A DNA stretch of 64,000 bases, from the NCBI GenBank assembly GCA_012959395.1, contig DUDG01000033.1:1-64000 (forward strand). Direction: 5' to 3'. Every line of letters starts with the position of its first letter. Within the stretch, counting starts at the first letter, position 1. This DNA is from Flavobacteriaceae bacterium (GTDB lineage Bacteria > Bacteroidota > Bacteroidia > Flavobacteriales > Flavobacteriaceae). Below are positions 8,662 through 17,329 of the stretch, piece by piece. Made by a program: the position numbers and the translations under genes. The notes below the pieces were generated by a model that searched no databases, had not been told where the DNA came from, and saw only the letters and a program-made list of their open reading frames with translations.

Positions 8662-10009
8662 ACAAGTTCTTTATCAAATCTTCTATTCGAGAGTATTGTA
8701 ATATCTTTATTTTTTTTGGAGTAACCGATATTTTAGTAGCCTCAGCAACAATTAAAGTATTGAACCCTAATTTTTCTGCTTCATTTATTCTTTGATCAAT
8801 TTTAGAAACAGCTCTAAGCTCTCCTGATAACCCTATTTCAGCAGCAAAGCACAGCCCTTTTTTAATTGATAAATTTATGTTACTAGATAAAATTGCAGCA
8901 ATTACTGCTAAGTCAATAGCAGGGTCCTCAATTTTGATCCCACCTGTAATATTTAAAAAAACATCTTTTGTGCCAAGTTTAAATCCAGCTCTTTTTTCAA
9001 GAACAGCCAATAGCATATTTAGTCTTTTGGAATTAAATCCTGTTGTACTTCTTTGAGGAGTTCCGTAAACAGCTGAACTTACAAGAGCTTGAATTTCAAT
9101 CATAATGGGTCGAATTCCTTCAATTGTTGCTGCTATGGCATTTCCACTTAATGAATTTTTATTATTTGAAAGCAGTAATTCACTGGGGTTTGTAACTTGT
9201 CTTAGACCATCACTTAGCATCTCATAAATTCCTATTTCAGCAGTTGATCCAAACCTATTTTTTTTTGATCTTAATATTCTATATATATGATTTCTGTCTC
9301 CTTCAAAATGTAGAACCACATCGACCATATGTTCAAGTATCTTAGGGCCAGCAATGCCTCCATCTTTTGTAATATGACCTACAAGTAGTATAGGTAAATT
9401 TGTTTTTTTGGCATATTTTAAAAAATGTGAAGCTGATTCCTTAATTTGGGAAACACTCCCCGGACTACTTTCTATTAGATCTGTTTGTAAAGTCTGAATA
9501 GAATCAATTATTACAAGTTCAGGTTGAATAGAATTAATATGCTTTATAATAGTTTCAACATTAGTTTCATTCAAAATATAACAAGAATCAGAGTTGTCTT
9601 GCATTCTGTCAGCTCGTCTTTTAATTTGTTGTTGACTTTCTTCTCCAGAGATATATAGAACTTTATTTTTTATAGCAAGAGAAATTTGAAGGAGTAATGT
9701 AGATTTACCTATACCAGGTTCGCCTCCTATTAAAATTAATGAACCAGGGACTATACCTCCTCCTAAAATTCTATTAAGTTCTTCATCTTTGAGAATAAGT
9801 CTATGATTATTTGAGTTGTCAATTTCATTTATTTTTTTGGGCTTTGAAGAGATTTGACTCTTTGATAAACCAATGGGAGGTTTTTTTGGATTATGGATTA
9901 CTTCTTCTACTAGGGAATTCCATTCCTTACAACCACTACACTGGCCTAACCATTTCGGAAAATGACTTCCACAGTTTTGACAAAAAAAGACTGTTTTTGT
10001 ACTAGACAT
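8645..10009 (-). CDS. radA: DNA repair protein RadA
   Basis: RecA-like ATPase helping branch migration and processing of recombination intermediates, 454 residues. The order is an N-terminal zinc finger (Cys10, 13, 24, 27 in CQNCGSHFPKWLGQCSGC), Walker A GGEPGIGKS at about 95-103, Walker B region LVIIDSIQTL, the RadA-specific KNRFGS, and a C-terminal Lon-protease-like domain (SSAVYGTPQRS, LNITGGIKIEDPAIDLAV, GLSGELRAVSKIDQRI). The Lon-like domain is not expected to be proteolytic in RadA. Last gene of the panC-panD-membrane protein-radA cluster, 18 bases after its neighbour, and overlapping tas at the 3' end. Confidence 0.97.
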   Translation of the reverse strand: MSSTKTVFFCQNCGSHFPKWLGQCSGCKEWNSLVEEVIHNPKKPPIGLSKSQISSKPKKINEIDNSNNHRLILKDEELNRILGGGIVPGSLILIGGEPGIGKSTLLLQISLAIKNKVLYISGEESQQQIKRRADRMQDNSDSCYILNETNVETIIKHINSIQPELVIIDSIQTLQTDLIESSPGSVSQIKESASHFLKYAKKTNLPILLVGHITKDGGIAGPKILEHMVDVVLHFEGDRNHIYRILRSKKNRFGSTAEIGIYEMLSDGLRQVTNPSELLLSNNKNSLSGNAIAATIEGIRPIMIEIQALVSSAVYGTPQRSTTGFNSKRLNMLLAVLEKRAGFKLGTKDVFLNITGGIKIEDPAIDLAVIAAILSSNINLSIKKGLCFAAEIGLSGELRAVSKIDQRINEAEKLGFNTLIVAEATKISVTPKKIKILQYSRIEDLIKNLFKEQD

Positions 10010-10027
10010 TTATTATAAAAAGTAGCG

Positions 10028-10975
10028 TTATTTATTTTTGTTTAAGATAGGTAAAAAAATAAAAGACAAGGACCCGAATGTTAATATCATTAAAGTTTGA
10101 GATGTCCAAACAATCCAACCAAATGCTAAGGCACTTTCATAAGAAACACCATATTGACTAATAATACTTGCAATGGCTAATGGATAAACGCCGATTCCTC
10201 CATTAGTTATTGATATTGCTATGGATCCAGCAACAAATGCAGAAAAAATAGCCTCAAACCCCAAAGAAAAGGTTTCAGGCATACTAAATTTCATAACATA
10301 AATCGTTAAGAAATACATAATCCAAATGAATAATGTATGTATTATGAATTTTTCTTTATTTGGGATACTTAATATAGATAAAATCCCTTTTTTTAATCCT
10401 AAAACAAAATGAGAAATTTTATAACCTAAAGAAGATTTCTTAATAAGTTTATATAAAAAATAAATAAGAATAGAAATAGTAATAAAAAGAAGAATTGACA
10501 AGGGTTTAAGTGAAAGTTTCGGAATTGTTATATAGGAATTCATAGACATTCCAATAACAATGCAAGTGCTTAATATAATTACATCAATAATTCTCTCAGT
10601 AATAATTGTTCCAAACCCTTTTTCAAAAGGAACTTTTTCATAAAGAGTAATTGAGCTTGCTCTTAAAAATTCACCAGAACGCGGCACTCCTAAATTTGCA
10701 AGAAAGCCGACTAATAAAGACATTACTGAGTTTAAAAAATTTATTTTATATCCTAGAGGAGTTAAAAGATATTTCCACCTGTATGATCTAGAAAGGTGAC
10801 TTAAAATGCCCAAGAAAACAGATAGTGCGACATACCGATAATCAGCATATTTCAAAGATTTAAATATTTCTTGTCTATCTTCAGGCGAAGTGTTGGAATA
10901 AGAATAATAAATTAAAAAAACACCAAGTAATAGAGGAAAAATATTTTTAAAAAATCCTACTATGATTTTTTTCAT
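10028..10975 (-). CDS. Lysylphosphatidylglycerol synthase TM-region family membrane protein
   Basis: A 315-residue polytopic membrane protein of the LPG_synthase_TM / UPF0104 family, with about eight hydrophobic helices and the family motifs LSHLSRSYRW near residue 60, GFLANLGVPRSGEFLRA near 90-105 and a late ISITNGGIGVYPLAI. There is no aminoacyl-transferase domain, so it is not an LPG synthase itself; relatives are thought to act in lipid flipping or export, which is inference here. It begins 2 bases after panD and precedes radA, an order I recall as common in Flavobacteriia. Confidence 0.88.
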   Translation of the reverse strand: MKKIIVGFFKNIFPLLLGVFLIYYSYSNTSPEDRQEIFKSLKYADYRYVALSVFLGILSHLSRSYRWKYLLTPLGYKINFLNSVMSLLVGFLANLGVPRSGEFLRASSITLYEKVPFEKGFGTIITERIIDVIILSTCIVIGMSMNSYITIPKLSLKPLSILLFITISILIYFLYKLIKKSSLGYKISHFVLGLKKGILSILSIPNKEKFIIHTLFIWIMYFLTIYVMKFSMPETFSLGFEAIFSAFVAGSIAISITNGGIGVYPLAIASIISQYGVSYESALAFGWIVWTSQTLMILTFGSLSFIFLPILNKNK

Positions 10976-10977
10976 CT

Positions 10978-11325
10978 TTATTTGATGAAGTTATTTTCAT
11001 CTGGAAAAATAAGAGTTGGATTATAATTTTCAGCTTTAGAAATACTCATTCTAGCATAACTAATGATTATGATTTTATCTCCTTTTTGAACTTTTCTAGC
11101 TGCGGGTCCATTTAATGTAACCTCTCCGCTGTTTTTCTTTCCCTTAATTATGTAGGTTTCTAGCCTTTCGCCATTATTGATATTAACTACTTGAACTTTT
11201 TCTCCAATAATCATATTTGCAGCTTTTATTAAATTCTCATCTATTGTTATGCTGCCAATATAGTTTAGGTCACATTCTGTAACGGTAACCTTATGAATTT
11301 TTGATTTTAAAACTTCAATTTGCAT
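10978..11325 (-). CDS. panD: Aspartate 1-decarboxylase precursor
   Basis: Makes beta-alanine from aspartate for pantothenate and CoA synthesis. The 115-residue proenzyme cleaves itself at Gly24-Ser25 in [11 protein letters not shown], turning Ser25 into the pyruvoyl cofactor. Lys9, Tyr22 and Tyr58, the known active-site residues, are all present, as is the NGPAAR segment ([12 protein letters not shown]). It sits between panC and the membrane-protein gene. A near-perfect -7 box lies 4 bases before its ATG in the 13-base gap after panC, so it can probably be transcribed separately from panC. Confidence 0.96.
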   Translation of the reverse strand: MQIEVLKSKIHKVTVTECDLNYIGSITIDENLIKAANMIIGEKVQVVNINNGERLETYIIKGKKNSGEVTLNGPAARKVQKGDKIIIISYARMSISKAENYNPTLIFPDENNFIK

Positions 11326-11329
11326 TCGG

Positions 11330-11337
11330 CAAATATA
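11330..11337 (-). promoter_or_regulatory. -7 box of the panD promoter
   Basis: Read on the minus strand this is TATATTTG followed by CCGA and the panD ATG, a full match to TAnnTTTG. ATTG lies 21 bases upstream, inside the end of panC. The spacing implies a leaderless or nearly leaderless panD transcript. Confidence 0.6.
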
Positions 11338-11338
11338 A

Positions 11339-12187
11339 TTAATTCAATAAGATGTTGTCAATTAATCTTACACCTTTTACTCTAACACATATAAAGGCTC
11401 TATAAACTTTATTTTTATCGTAATTTGATTCAAGTTGAAGACTTTTATTATTTACTATTTCTAAATATTCAATTTGAAAATCTTGAAAAGAATTAATCTT
11501 AGTTTTAACTTCATTAATAATTAGAGGAACAGGTTTATTTTGAAAATATTTTTTTAAATAAATAAGACTTTCGTAGATTATTGAAGATTTTTTTTTGTTT
11601 TTTTTGGAAAGAAGTTTATTCCTAGAACTTAAGGCTAGTCCATTTTTGTCTCTTTTAGTAGGACAAATAATTAAATTAACTTCAATTTTTTCTATATCAA
11701 TTAGTCGATTAATTATTTGAGTTTGTTGATAGTCTTTTTCTCCAAAATAAGCATTAGTGGGTTTAAATAGATTTAGTAGTTTGGAAACAACTGTGGCTAC
11801 TCCGTTAAAATGGCTAGCTCTATATTTGCCCTCTAACTCTAAATCAAGATTATTAAAATCATAGACTTTTAATAAAGGTTTTCCGTCATAAATTTCCATT
11901 TCATTTGGATGAAAAACATTTATATTATTAGAAATTTTTTTAATAAGATTAAGGTCTTCCTTGAAGTTTTTTGGATAATTTTTAAGGTCGTCAGAATTGT
12001 TGAATTGAGTAGGGTTTACAAAAATAGTTACCCAAATAATATCATTATTAGCCAAGGCTTCAGATATTAATGACAAGTGTCCTTCATGCAAAGACCCCAT
12101 TGTTGGCACTAAGCCTATGGTTTTATTAAGCTTAATAGAATCGCTTATAAGTTCCATTACTTCTTGCTTTCTGCTGCAAACAATCAT
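11339..12187 (-). CDS. panC: Pantothenate synthetase
   Basis: Joins pantoate and beta-alanine with ATP to give pantothenate; its beta-alanine comes from PanD, encoded next door. It is 282 residues, the usual length. It shows the adenylate-forming signature [15 protein letters not shown] (His34 and His37 of HxGH), [18 protein letters not shown], the FGEKDYQQ loop and the KMSKS-like [11 protein letters not shown]. The ATG is divergent from the GT5 gene across about 105 bases. Confidence 0.97.
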   Translation of the reverse strand: MIVCSRKQEVMELISDSIKLNKTIGLVPTMGSLHEGHLSLISEALANNDIIWVTIFVNPTQFNNSDDLKNYPKNFKEDLNLIKKISNNINVFHPNEMEIYDGKPLLKVYDFNNLDLELEGKYRASHFNGVATVVSKLLNLFKPTNAYFGEKDYQQTQIINRLIDIEKIEVNLIICPTKRDKNGLALSSRNKLLSKKNKKKSSIIYESLIYLKKYFQNKPVPLIINEVKTKINSFQDFQIEYLEIVNNKSLQLESNYDKNKVYRAFICVRVKGVRLIDNILLN

Positions 12188-12248
12188 TTAATATAATTTT
12201 AACACACTCTATATGTGATATTATGGAATAAATCTAACATAATTTTTG

Positions 12249-12256
12249 TAATTTTG
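12249..12256 (+). promoter_or_regulatory. Candidate -7 box for the GT5/DUF4270 operon
   Basis: TAATTTTG, a full TAnnTTTG match 36 bases ahead of the ATG at 12293, in the intergenic region shared with panC. No clear -33 element was seen. Confidence 0.4.
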
Positions 12257-12292
12257 CATTCTCTAATAATTGAGTTTAAAAGAAAGGATTTT

Positions 12293-13102
12293 ATGACTGG
12301 AAAAAAAGTATTGTATGTTTCTTCTGAGGTTATCCCGTATCTTCCTAATAATGATATTTCAACCTTATCATATAGTTTGGCTAAAATGGTCAATGAAAAC
12401 GGGGGACAAACACGAATATTTATACCTAAATATGGGCTAATTAATGAAAGACGCCATCAGTTGCATGAAGTTATTCGTCTTTCAGGAATGAATTTAATAA
12501 TAGATGATTTGGATATGCCTTTAATTATTAAAGTAGCATCAATTCCAAAAGAAAGAATGCAAGTGTATTTTATAGATAATGATGAATATTTTAAAAATAG
12601 ACTATTACATGCTGATGAGAATAAAAAGCTTTATAAGGATAATGACGAAAGAGCTATTTTTTTCGCAAAAGGAGTAATAGAGACAATTAAAAAATTAAAT
12701 TGGTCTCCTGATATAATTCATGTTCATGGTTGGATTACTGCTCTTATGCCAATTTATTTAAAAGAATATTATAAAAATGAACCTTTATTCTCAAATTCAA
12801 AGGTAATAGTTTCTTTATATGGTGATGAAATTAAGGGAAAATTAGATTCTAAAATAGTTAGTAAACTTCAATTTGATCAAATTGAAAGTGAAACTCTAAG
12901 TGTTTTAGACGATACTACCTATGAGAATTTATTTAAATTGGCAGTATTAAATTCAGATGGTGTTATTTTAGCTTCTGATAATGTTAATGAATCTATTATA
13001 GATCTTGCAAATAAACATAAGAAGCCAATTTTAATCTGTGGATTTAAAGAGGGCTATGAAAAAGAATATTTGGAATTTTATAACACTAAAATATTGAGTT
13101 AA
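12293..13102 (+). CDS. Stand-alone glycogen/starch synthase N-terminal (GT5) domain protein
   Basis: A 269-residue protein equal to only the N-terminal Rossmann half of a GT5 starch/glycogen synthase. The start at MTGKKVLYVSSEV was chosen over an upstream codon because it gives the family N-terminus. Core features are NGGQTRIFIPKYG, ERRHQLHEVIRLSG, VYFIDNDEYF, NDERAIFFAKG and DIIHVHGWITAL. The ADP-glucose loop KTGGLADV of real synthases is replaced by LPNNDISTLSY, and the C-terminal nucleotide-binding half is absent, so glycogen synthesis is unlikely. Similar short proteins next to panC and DUF4270 are, as I recall, conserved across Flavobacteriia; their role is unknown. DUF4270 follows after 5 bases. 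Confidence 0.8.
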   Translation: MTGKKVLYVSSEVIPYLPNNDISTLSYSLAKMVNENGGQTRIFIPKYGLINERRHQLHEVIRLSGMNLIIDDLDMPLIIKVASIPKERMQVYFIDNDEYFKNRLLHADENKKLYKDNDERAIFFAKGVIETIKKLNWSPDIIHVHGWITALMPIYLKEYYKNEPLFSNSKVIVSLYGDEIKGKLDSKIVSKLQFDQIESETLSVLDDTTYENLFKLAVLNSDGVILASDNVNESIIDLANKHKKPILICGFKEGYEKEYLEFYNTKILS

Positions 13103-13107
13103 ATAAA

Positions 13108-14916
13108 ATGAATTATATTAAATTTTTATTTGTTCTTCTGCTTTTTATGACAAGTTGTAACAAGGATTACAACACTGTAGGAGTGGATCTAATTGACAAC
13201 AAACCATTTAATACAAACATAGAAGAAGTGCCTGTGTTTGTCAAAATGAATAAAATTCCACCATATATTGCTAATGCAATATCAACTTTTCAACTCGGAA
13301 TTTATGAAGATAATATATATGGAAAAAGTAAGGTTAGCTTTTTAAGCCAGTTATCGTTTGATACTCCTAATGCGGTTTTTGGGATTTTTAGTCCAACAGA
13401 TGAGATAAACGGAATGGAAGATAATATAGCTGCAATCCCCGAATTGGAAACAATTAAAGATGTTTTTTTAGACATTCCTTTTTTTACGAATGTAGATGAT
13501 GATGATAATGACGGAGTTATTAATTTATATGATGTAGATAGTGAAGACCCTTATAGTGATAGTGATGGAGATGGAGTTTCTGATGCTGACGAATCTAATG
13601 CAGGTCAAGACCCTTTAAATCCAGATACTGATGGAGATGGAATTTTAGATGGAGATGACACTGACAGTATTAACCCAAATGCTGGAGCGACTCTTTATGA
13701 GTTAGATTCTTTAATGGGTAATTCTGATGCAAAATTTAAGCTCAAGGTTAGTGAGCTAGATTATTTTTTAAGGCCATTTGATCCAGAAAATAATTTTGAA
13801 ACGTATCAAAAATATTACTCTAGTAATAGTATTCCTGATAATTTTTCTGGGACTGTTCTATTTGACGAAGAAATTGAAATTAATTCAAAAGAGTTAGTTT
13901 TTTATAAGGAAGATGATCCGGAAACTGAAGAAGATGATGAGTCTGAAATTGTAAAAGAAAGATTAACCCCCAGGATTAGAGTTTCTCTTGATAAAGATTT
14001 TTTTCAATCAAAAATTTTAGATAAAGAAGGTTCAGATGATTTAGCTAATGCAGAAAATTTTAAATTATTTTTTAAAGGAATTATTATAGATGCTTACGAT
14101 TTTTCAGATCCATTATTAATGATATTAAATTTTTCTGAGGCTGAAATTAGAATAGTTTATGATTATCAAAAATATGATAAAAACGACACTGACGACGATA
14201 CAAGTGATGATGTTATAGAGTCTACAGAGGATGAGTATAAGCTAAATTTAAATGGGATTAAATTGAATTCCTTTAAATATGATCTATATCCGGCAGAGAT
14301 AATTACGGCTATTAGTGACACAATTAATAATGCTGGGTTGGTTTATCTAAAAGGAGGTGAAGGAATTATGGCTGAGATAGAGTTATTTAAAGATGATAAT
14401 GGAAATGATTTATTAGAGGAAATTAGAAAGAAAGAATGGTTAGTGAATGAAGCTAGCCTTTCAATATATATTAATAAAGACATGTTGTCTTCAAGTGGAG
14501 GAATAATTGAACCATCTAGATTATACTTGTATGATATTGATAATAAAGCACCTTTAATAGATTATTTTGTAGATAATTCTGCAGGACCAAAAGAATATCA
14601 AAATAAAATAGTTCATGGAGGCTCTATTGAGTTAGATGAAGATAAAAATGGGTTAATGTATAAAATTAGAATCAGCGAGCATATTAAAAATGTGATTCGT
14701 AAAGATTCTACAAACACCAAATTAGGTTTAGTAGTTTCTTCTGACATTAGCAATACAATAAATGTAGAGGTTGAAACTAAAGATTTGATGACTTTTATCC
14801 CAAATTCTACAGCTATTAATCCATTAGGAACTGTATTAATTGGTCCTAGTCCTAGTGCTGAATATTATGAAAAAAGAATGAAGTTGGATTTATATTACAC
14901 TAAGCTTAATAATTAG
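13108..14916 (+). CDS. DUF4270 lipoprotein with calcium-binding Asp-rich repeats
   Basis: A 602-residue DUF4270-family lipoprotein. The signal peptide ends in LFMTSC with lipid-accepting Cys17, followed by the family opening NKDYNTVGVDLIDNKPF. Roughly residues 130-190 are an insertion of thrombospondin type 3-like units (DNDGVINLYDVDSEDP, DSDGDGVSDADES, DTDGDGILDGDDTDS) that should bind calcium. The rest is a long beta-rich domain ending GTVLIGPSPSAEYYEKRMKLDLYYTKL, typical of the family. The function is unknown. It follows the GT5-like gene by 5 bases and overlaps the end of the convergent glycosyltransferase gene by 11. Confidence 0.85.
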   Translation: MNYIKFLFVLLLFMTSCNKDYNTVGVDLIDNKPFNTNIEEVPVFVKMNKIPPYIANAISTFQLGIYEDNIYGKSKVSFLSQLSFDTPNAVFGIFSPTDEINGMEDNIAAIPELETIKDVFLDIPFFTNVDDDDNDGVINLYDVDSEDPYSDSDGDGVSDADESNAGQDPLNPDTDGDGILDGDDTDSINPNAGATLYELDSLMGNSDAKFKLKVSELDYFLRPFDPENNFETYQKYYSSNSIPDNFSGTVLFDEEIEINSKELVFYKEDDPETEEDDESEIVKERLTPRIRVSLDKDFFQSKILDKEGSDDLANAENFKLFFKGIIIDAYDFSDPLLMILNFSEAEIRIVYDYQKYDKNDTDDDTSDDVIESTEDEYKLNLNGIKLNSFKYDLYPAEIITAISDTINNAGLVYLKGGEGIMAEIELFKDDNGNDLLEEIRKKEWLVNEASLSIYINKDMLSSSGGIIEPSRLYLYDIDNKAPLIDYFVDNSAGPKEYQNKIVHGGSIELDEDKNGLMYKIRISEHIKNVIRKDSTNTKLGLVVSSDISNTINVEVETKDLMTFIPNSTAINPLGTVLIGPSPSAEYYEKRMKLDLYYTKLNN

Positions 14917-15841
14917 AAACAGCTCTTTCTGAACACCAATTTGATTTAAAAACTCCTTTTTTCCAATAAGTAATACTATTTAAAAGGATGGCTCTTTTAT
15001 TTGAAGAGAAAGGAGAACCCAATAATAAATTAATAAATTGTATTATTATTAAGCTAAGATGAATTAATAAAGTCATTTTAGGGTTAGCATGTTCTTCTAT
15101 ATAAATATGTGAAGAAATAATTACTTCAGATTTTGTAATAATCTTTATTGTATTGTTTTTCCTTGAGGATGCTCCATGAAAATGTGTGCAATTCCAATTA
15201 TTTAGTAAAGCGACTTTTAAATTATTATTTTTAGCTCTTCTACATATATCCATATCTTCGTAATACATCCAATAATTCTCATTCCAACCATTAATTAAAT
15301 AAAAATCATTTTTTCTAATTAAAACAAATGAACCAGATATCCAGTCAGGATGGGAAATTAATCTTGAATTCATTTTTTTATATGATGAATTTTTTAATAG
15401 ACGAATAATAGGCCTAATCAAGCCTGATAAACTCCAAAAATTTAAAAAAATACCAAACGAATTTATTGGAATGGATTTTTCATTAATTTGTTTAATTCCA
15501 ATTATTTTATGTTGAATGTTGTTATTGCAATAAAAGATCAAAGATTCTAGAGAATTTTCAACAAGAATTGTGTCAGGATTTAAAAACAAATACCATTTAG
15601 ACTTACAATAATTAGCCCCAATATTACAGGCTTTTGCAAACCCAAAGTTTTTTGAGTTTTCAATCCATTTAACCCATTTATATTTATTTTTAAAACTGTC
15701 TAGTTTATTGTCATCTGAGTTATTGTCAACTACTATTGTTGATATTCTAATGCCATCTTGTTTAGAAATACTATCAAGACATAATTTTAATTTATCCCAA
15801 GTTTTATAATTGACAATAATTATAGAAAGAGAATTTACCAT
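14906..15841 (-). CDS. Glycosyltransferase family 2 (rhamnosyltransferase-like)
   Basis: A 311-residue inverting GT-A glycosyltransferase, probably acting on cell-surface polysaccharide. It opens with SIIIVNYKTWDKLKLCLDSI, then VVDNNSDD, ENSKNFGFAKACNIGA, the metal-site region FLNPDT and a late WISGSFVLIRKNDF with YYEDMDICRRAK, matching the WbbL-like group. A C-terminal hydrophobic stretch (about 256-275) suggests membrane association. It starts directly after the rpoN stop and so belongs to the asnS-rpoN transcription unit. Donor and acceptor sugars cannot be told. Confidence 0.9.
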   Translation of the reverse strand: MVNSLSIIIVNYKTWDKLKLCLDSISKQDGIRISTIVVDNNSDDNKLDSFKNKYKWVKWIENSKNFGFAKACNIGANYCKSKWYLFLNPDTILVENSLESLIFYCNNNIQHKIIGIKQINEKSIPINSFGIFLNFWSLSGLIRPIIRLLKNSSYKKMNSRLISHPDWISGSFVLIRKNDFYLINGWNENYWMYYEDMDICRRAKNNNLKVALLNNWNCTHFHGASSRKNNTIKIITKSEVIISSHIYIEEHANPKMTLLIHLSLIIIQFINLLLGSPFSSNKRAILLNSITYWKKGVFKSNWCSERAVSNY

Positions 15842-17278
15842 TTAGAGTTTTTTTCTTAATCTAGCAACTGGAGCTCCTATCATTTCTCTATATTTTGCCA
15901 CAGTTCTTCTCGCTATTGGATATCCTTTTTCATTTATTTTATTAGTCAATTCGTCATCTGTAAGTGGTTTTGACTTATTTTCTTTTTCTATAATATTTTT
16001 AAGTTCTTTTTTAATTTCTATAGTTGAAACTTCTTTGCCCTCATCATTTGTAATTCCTTCAGAGAAAAAAGATTTAATAAGTTTAATGCCATAAGGAGTG
16101 TCTACATACTTACTGTTTGCCACTCTAGATATAGTTGATATATCCATTTTTATTTTTTCAGCAATATCTTTTAAAATCATAGGCTTAAGGTGACTTTCAT
16201 CTCCTGAAAGAAAATATTTTTTTTGAAAATCCATTATGGTTTTCATTGTAATGAGTAGAGTTTGATTTCTTTGATTTATGGCATCAATGAACCATTTTGC
16301 AGCATCTAATTTTTGTTTAATAAATATTACAGCATCTTTCTGTGATTTCGACACTTTTTTTGTTTCTTGGTAACCCGATAGGATATTTTTATACTCATTA
16401 GAAATGTAAAGATCAGGTGCATTTCTTGAATTAAGATTGAGGCTTAAATGATTATCAATAATTTCAATAGTGAAATCAGGAATAATAGAAGAATTAATTT
16501 TGGTTGATTCTGAAAAAGCTGAACCAGGTTTAGGGTTTAATTTTTCGATTTCTTTGATGGTATTTTTTAATTCATCTTCATTTATATTCAATTTTGAAAT
16601 TATTTTATTATAGTGTTTTTTAATAAATAGGTCAAAATTATTTTCTATTATATTAATAGCATTTGTAATAGATTTAGATCGTGGCTTTCTTTTCAACTGT
16701 ATTGTTAGACATTCTTGTAAATTTCGAGCTCCAATTCCAGGGGGATCTAGCAAATGAATTTTTTTTACAATTTTTTTTACAATTATTAAGTTTGTATTAA
16801 TATTCATTGTAAAAGCTAAATCATCTACAATGTCTAATATTTCTCTTCTCAAATAACCCGCATGATCAATACTCCCTACAAGAAATTCAGCAATTTGAGT
16901 TTCAGTTTCATTAAATGAAAAACTATGAAGTTGATTTTTTAAGAATTGATTAAAGCTAATTCCAGAAGTAAAAGGGATCGATTTCTCAACATCATCTGAA
17001 CTATAATTATTAGATTTCAATTTATAATCTGGAACATCATCATCACTTAGGTAATCTTCAACATTAATCTCATTATCATCATTCTGATTATCATCATTGT
17101 CGTAATCAATTGAATCTTCATCACTCTCTTTTCCTAATTCTAGGGCAGGATTTTCCTCTATTTCTCTTGCCAAATGCTGTTCAAGTTCTTGTAAAGGAAG
17201 TTGAATCAACTTCATCAACTGAATCTGTTGAGGAGATAATTTTTGAGATAACTTTAAACGTAAACGTTGATTTAGCAT
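15842..17278 (-). CDS. rpoN: RNA polymerase sigma-54 factor
   Basis: Alternative sigma factor recognising -24/-12 promoters and needing an AAA+ activator; 478 residues. Region I is Gln/Leu-rich (RLKLSQKLSPQQIQLMKLIQ, then LPLQELEQHL), a very acidic region II covers about 50-75 (DSIDYDNDDNQNDDNEIN), the core-binding domain includes DPPGIGARNLQECL, and the RpoN box ARRTVAKYRE lies near the C-terminus, ending ARLRKKL. No enhancer-binding protein is encoded in the window. It lies 51 bases after asnS on the same strand. Confidence 0.97.
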   Translation of the reverse strand: MLNQRLRLKLSQKLSPQQIQLMKLIQLPLQELEQHLAREIEENPALELGKESDEDSIDYDNDDNQNDDNEINVEDYLSDDDVPDYKLKSNNYSSDDVEKSIPFTSGISFNQFLKNQLHSFSFNETETQIAEFLVGSIDHAGYLRREILDIVDDLAFTMNINTNLIIVKKIVKKIHLLDPPGIGARNLQECLTIQLKRKPRSKSITNAINIIENNFDLFIKKHYNKIISKLNINEDELKNTIKEIEKLNPKPGSAFSESTKINSSIIPDFTIEIIDNHLSLNLNSRNAPDLYISNEYKNILSGYQETKKVSKSQKDAVIFIKQKLDAAKWFIDAINQRNQTLLITMKTIMDFQKKYFLSGDESHLKPMILKDIAEKIKMDISTISRVANSKYVDTPYGIKLIKSFFSEGITNDEGKEVSTIEIKKELKNIIEKENKSKPLTDDELTNKINEKGYPIARRTVAKYREMIGAPVARLRKKL

Positions 17279-17329
17279 TTATATTTTATTGTAATAAAAA
17301 TACAAAAAAACAAAATGTAGAATTTTAAA

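Noticed and set aside
12199-12393. 64-codon open frame on the minus strand across the panC/GT5 intergenic region
   Set aside because: It overlaps the start of the well-supported GT5-like gene and shows no protein-like features.
17110-17328. 72-codon plus-strand frame at the rpoN 5' end
   Set aside because: Antisense shadow of the acidic region of rpoN.
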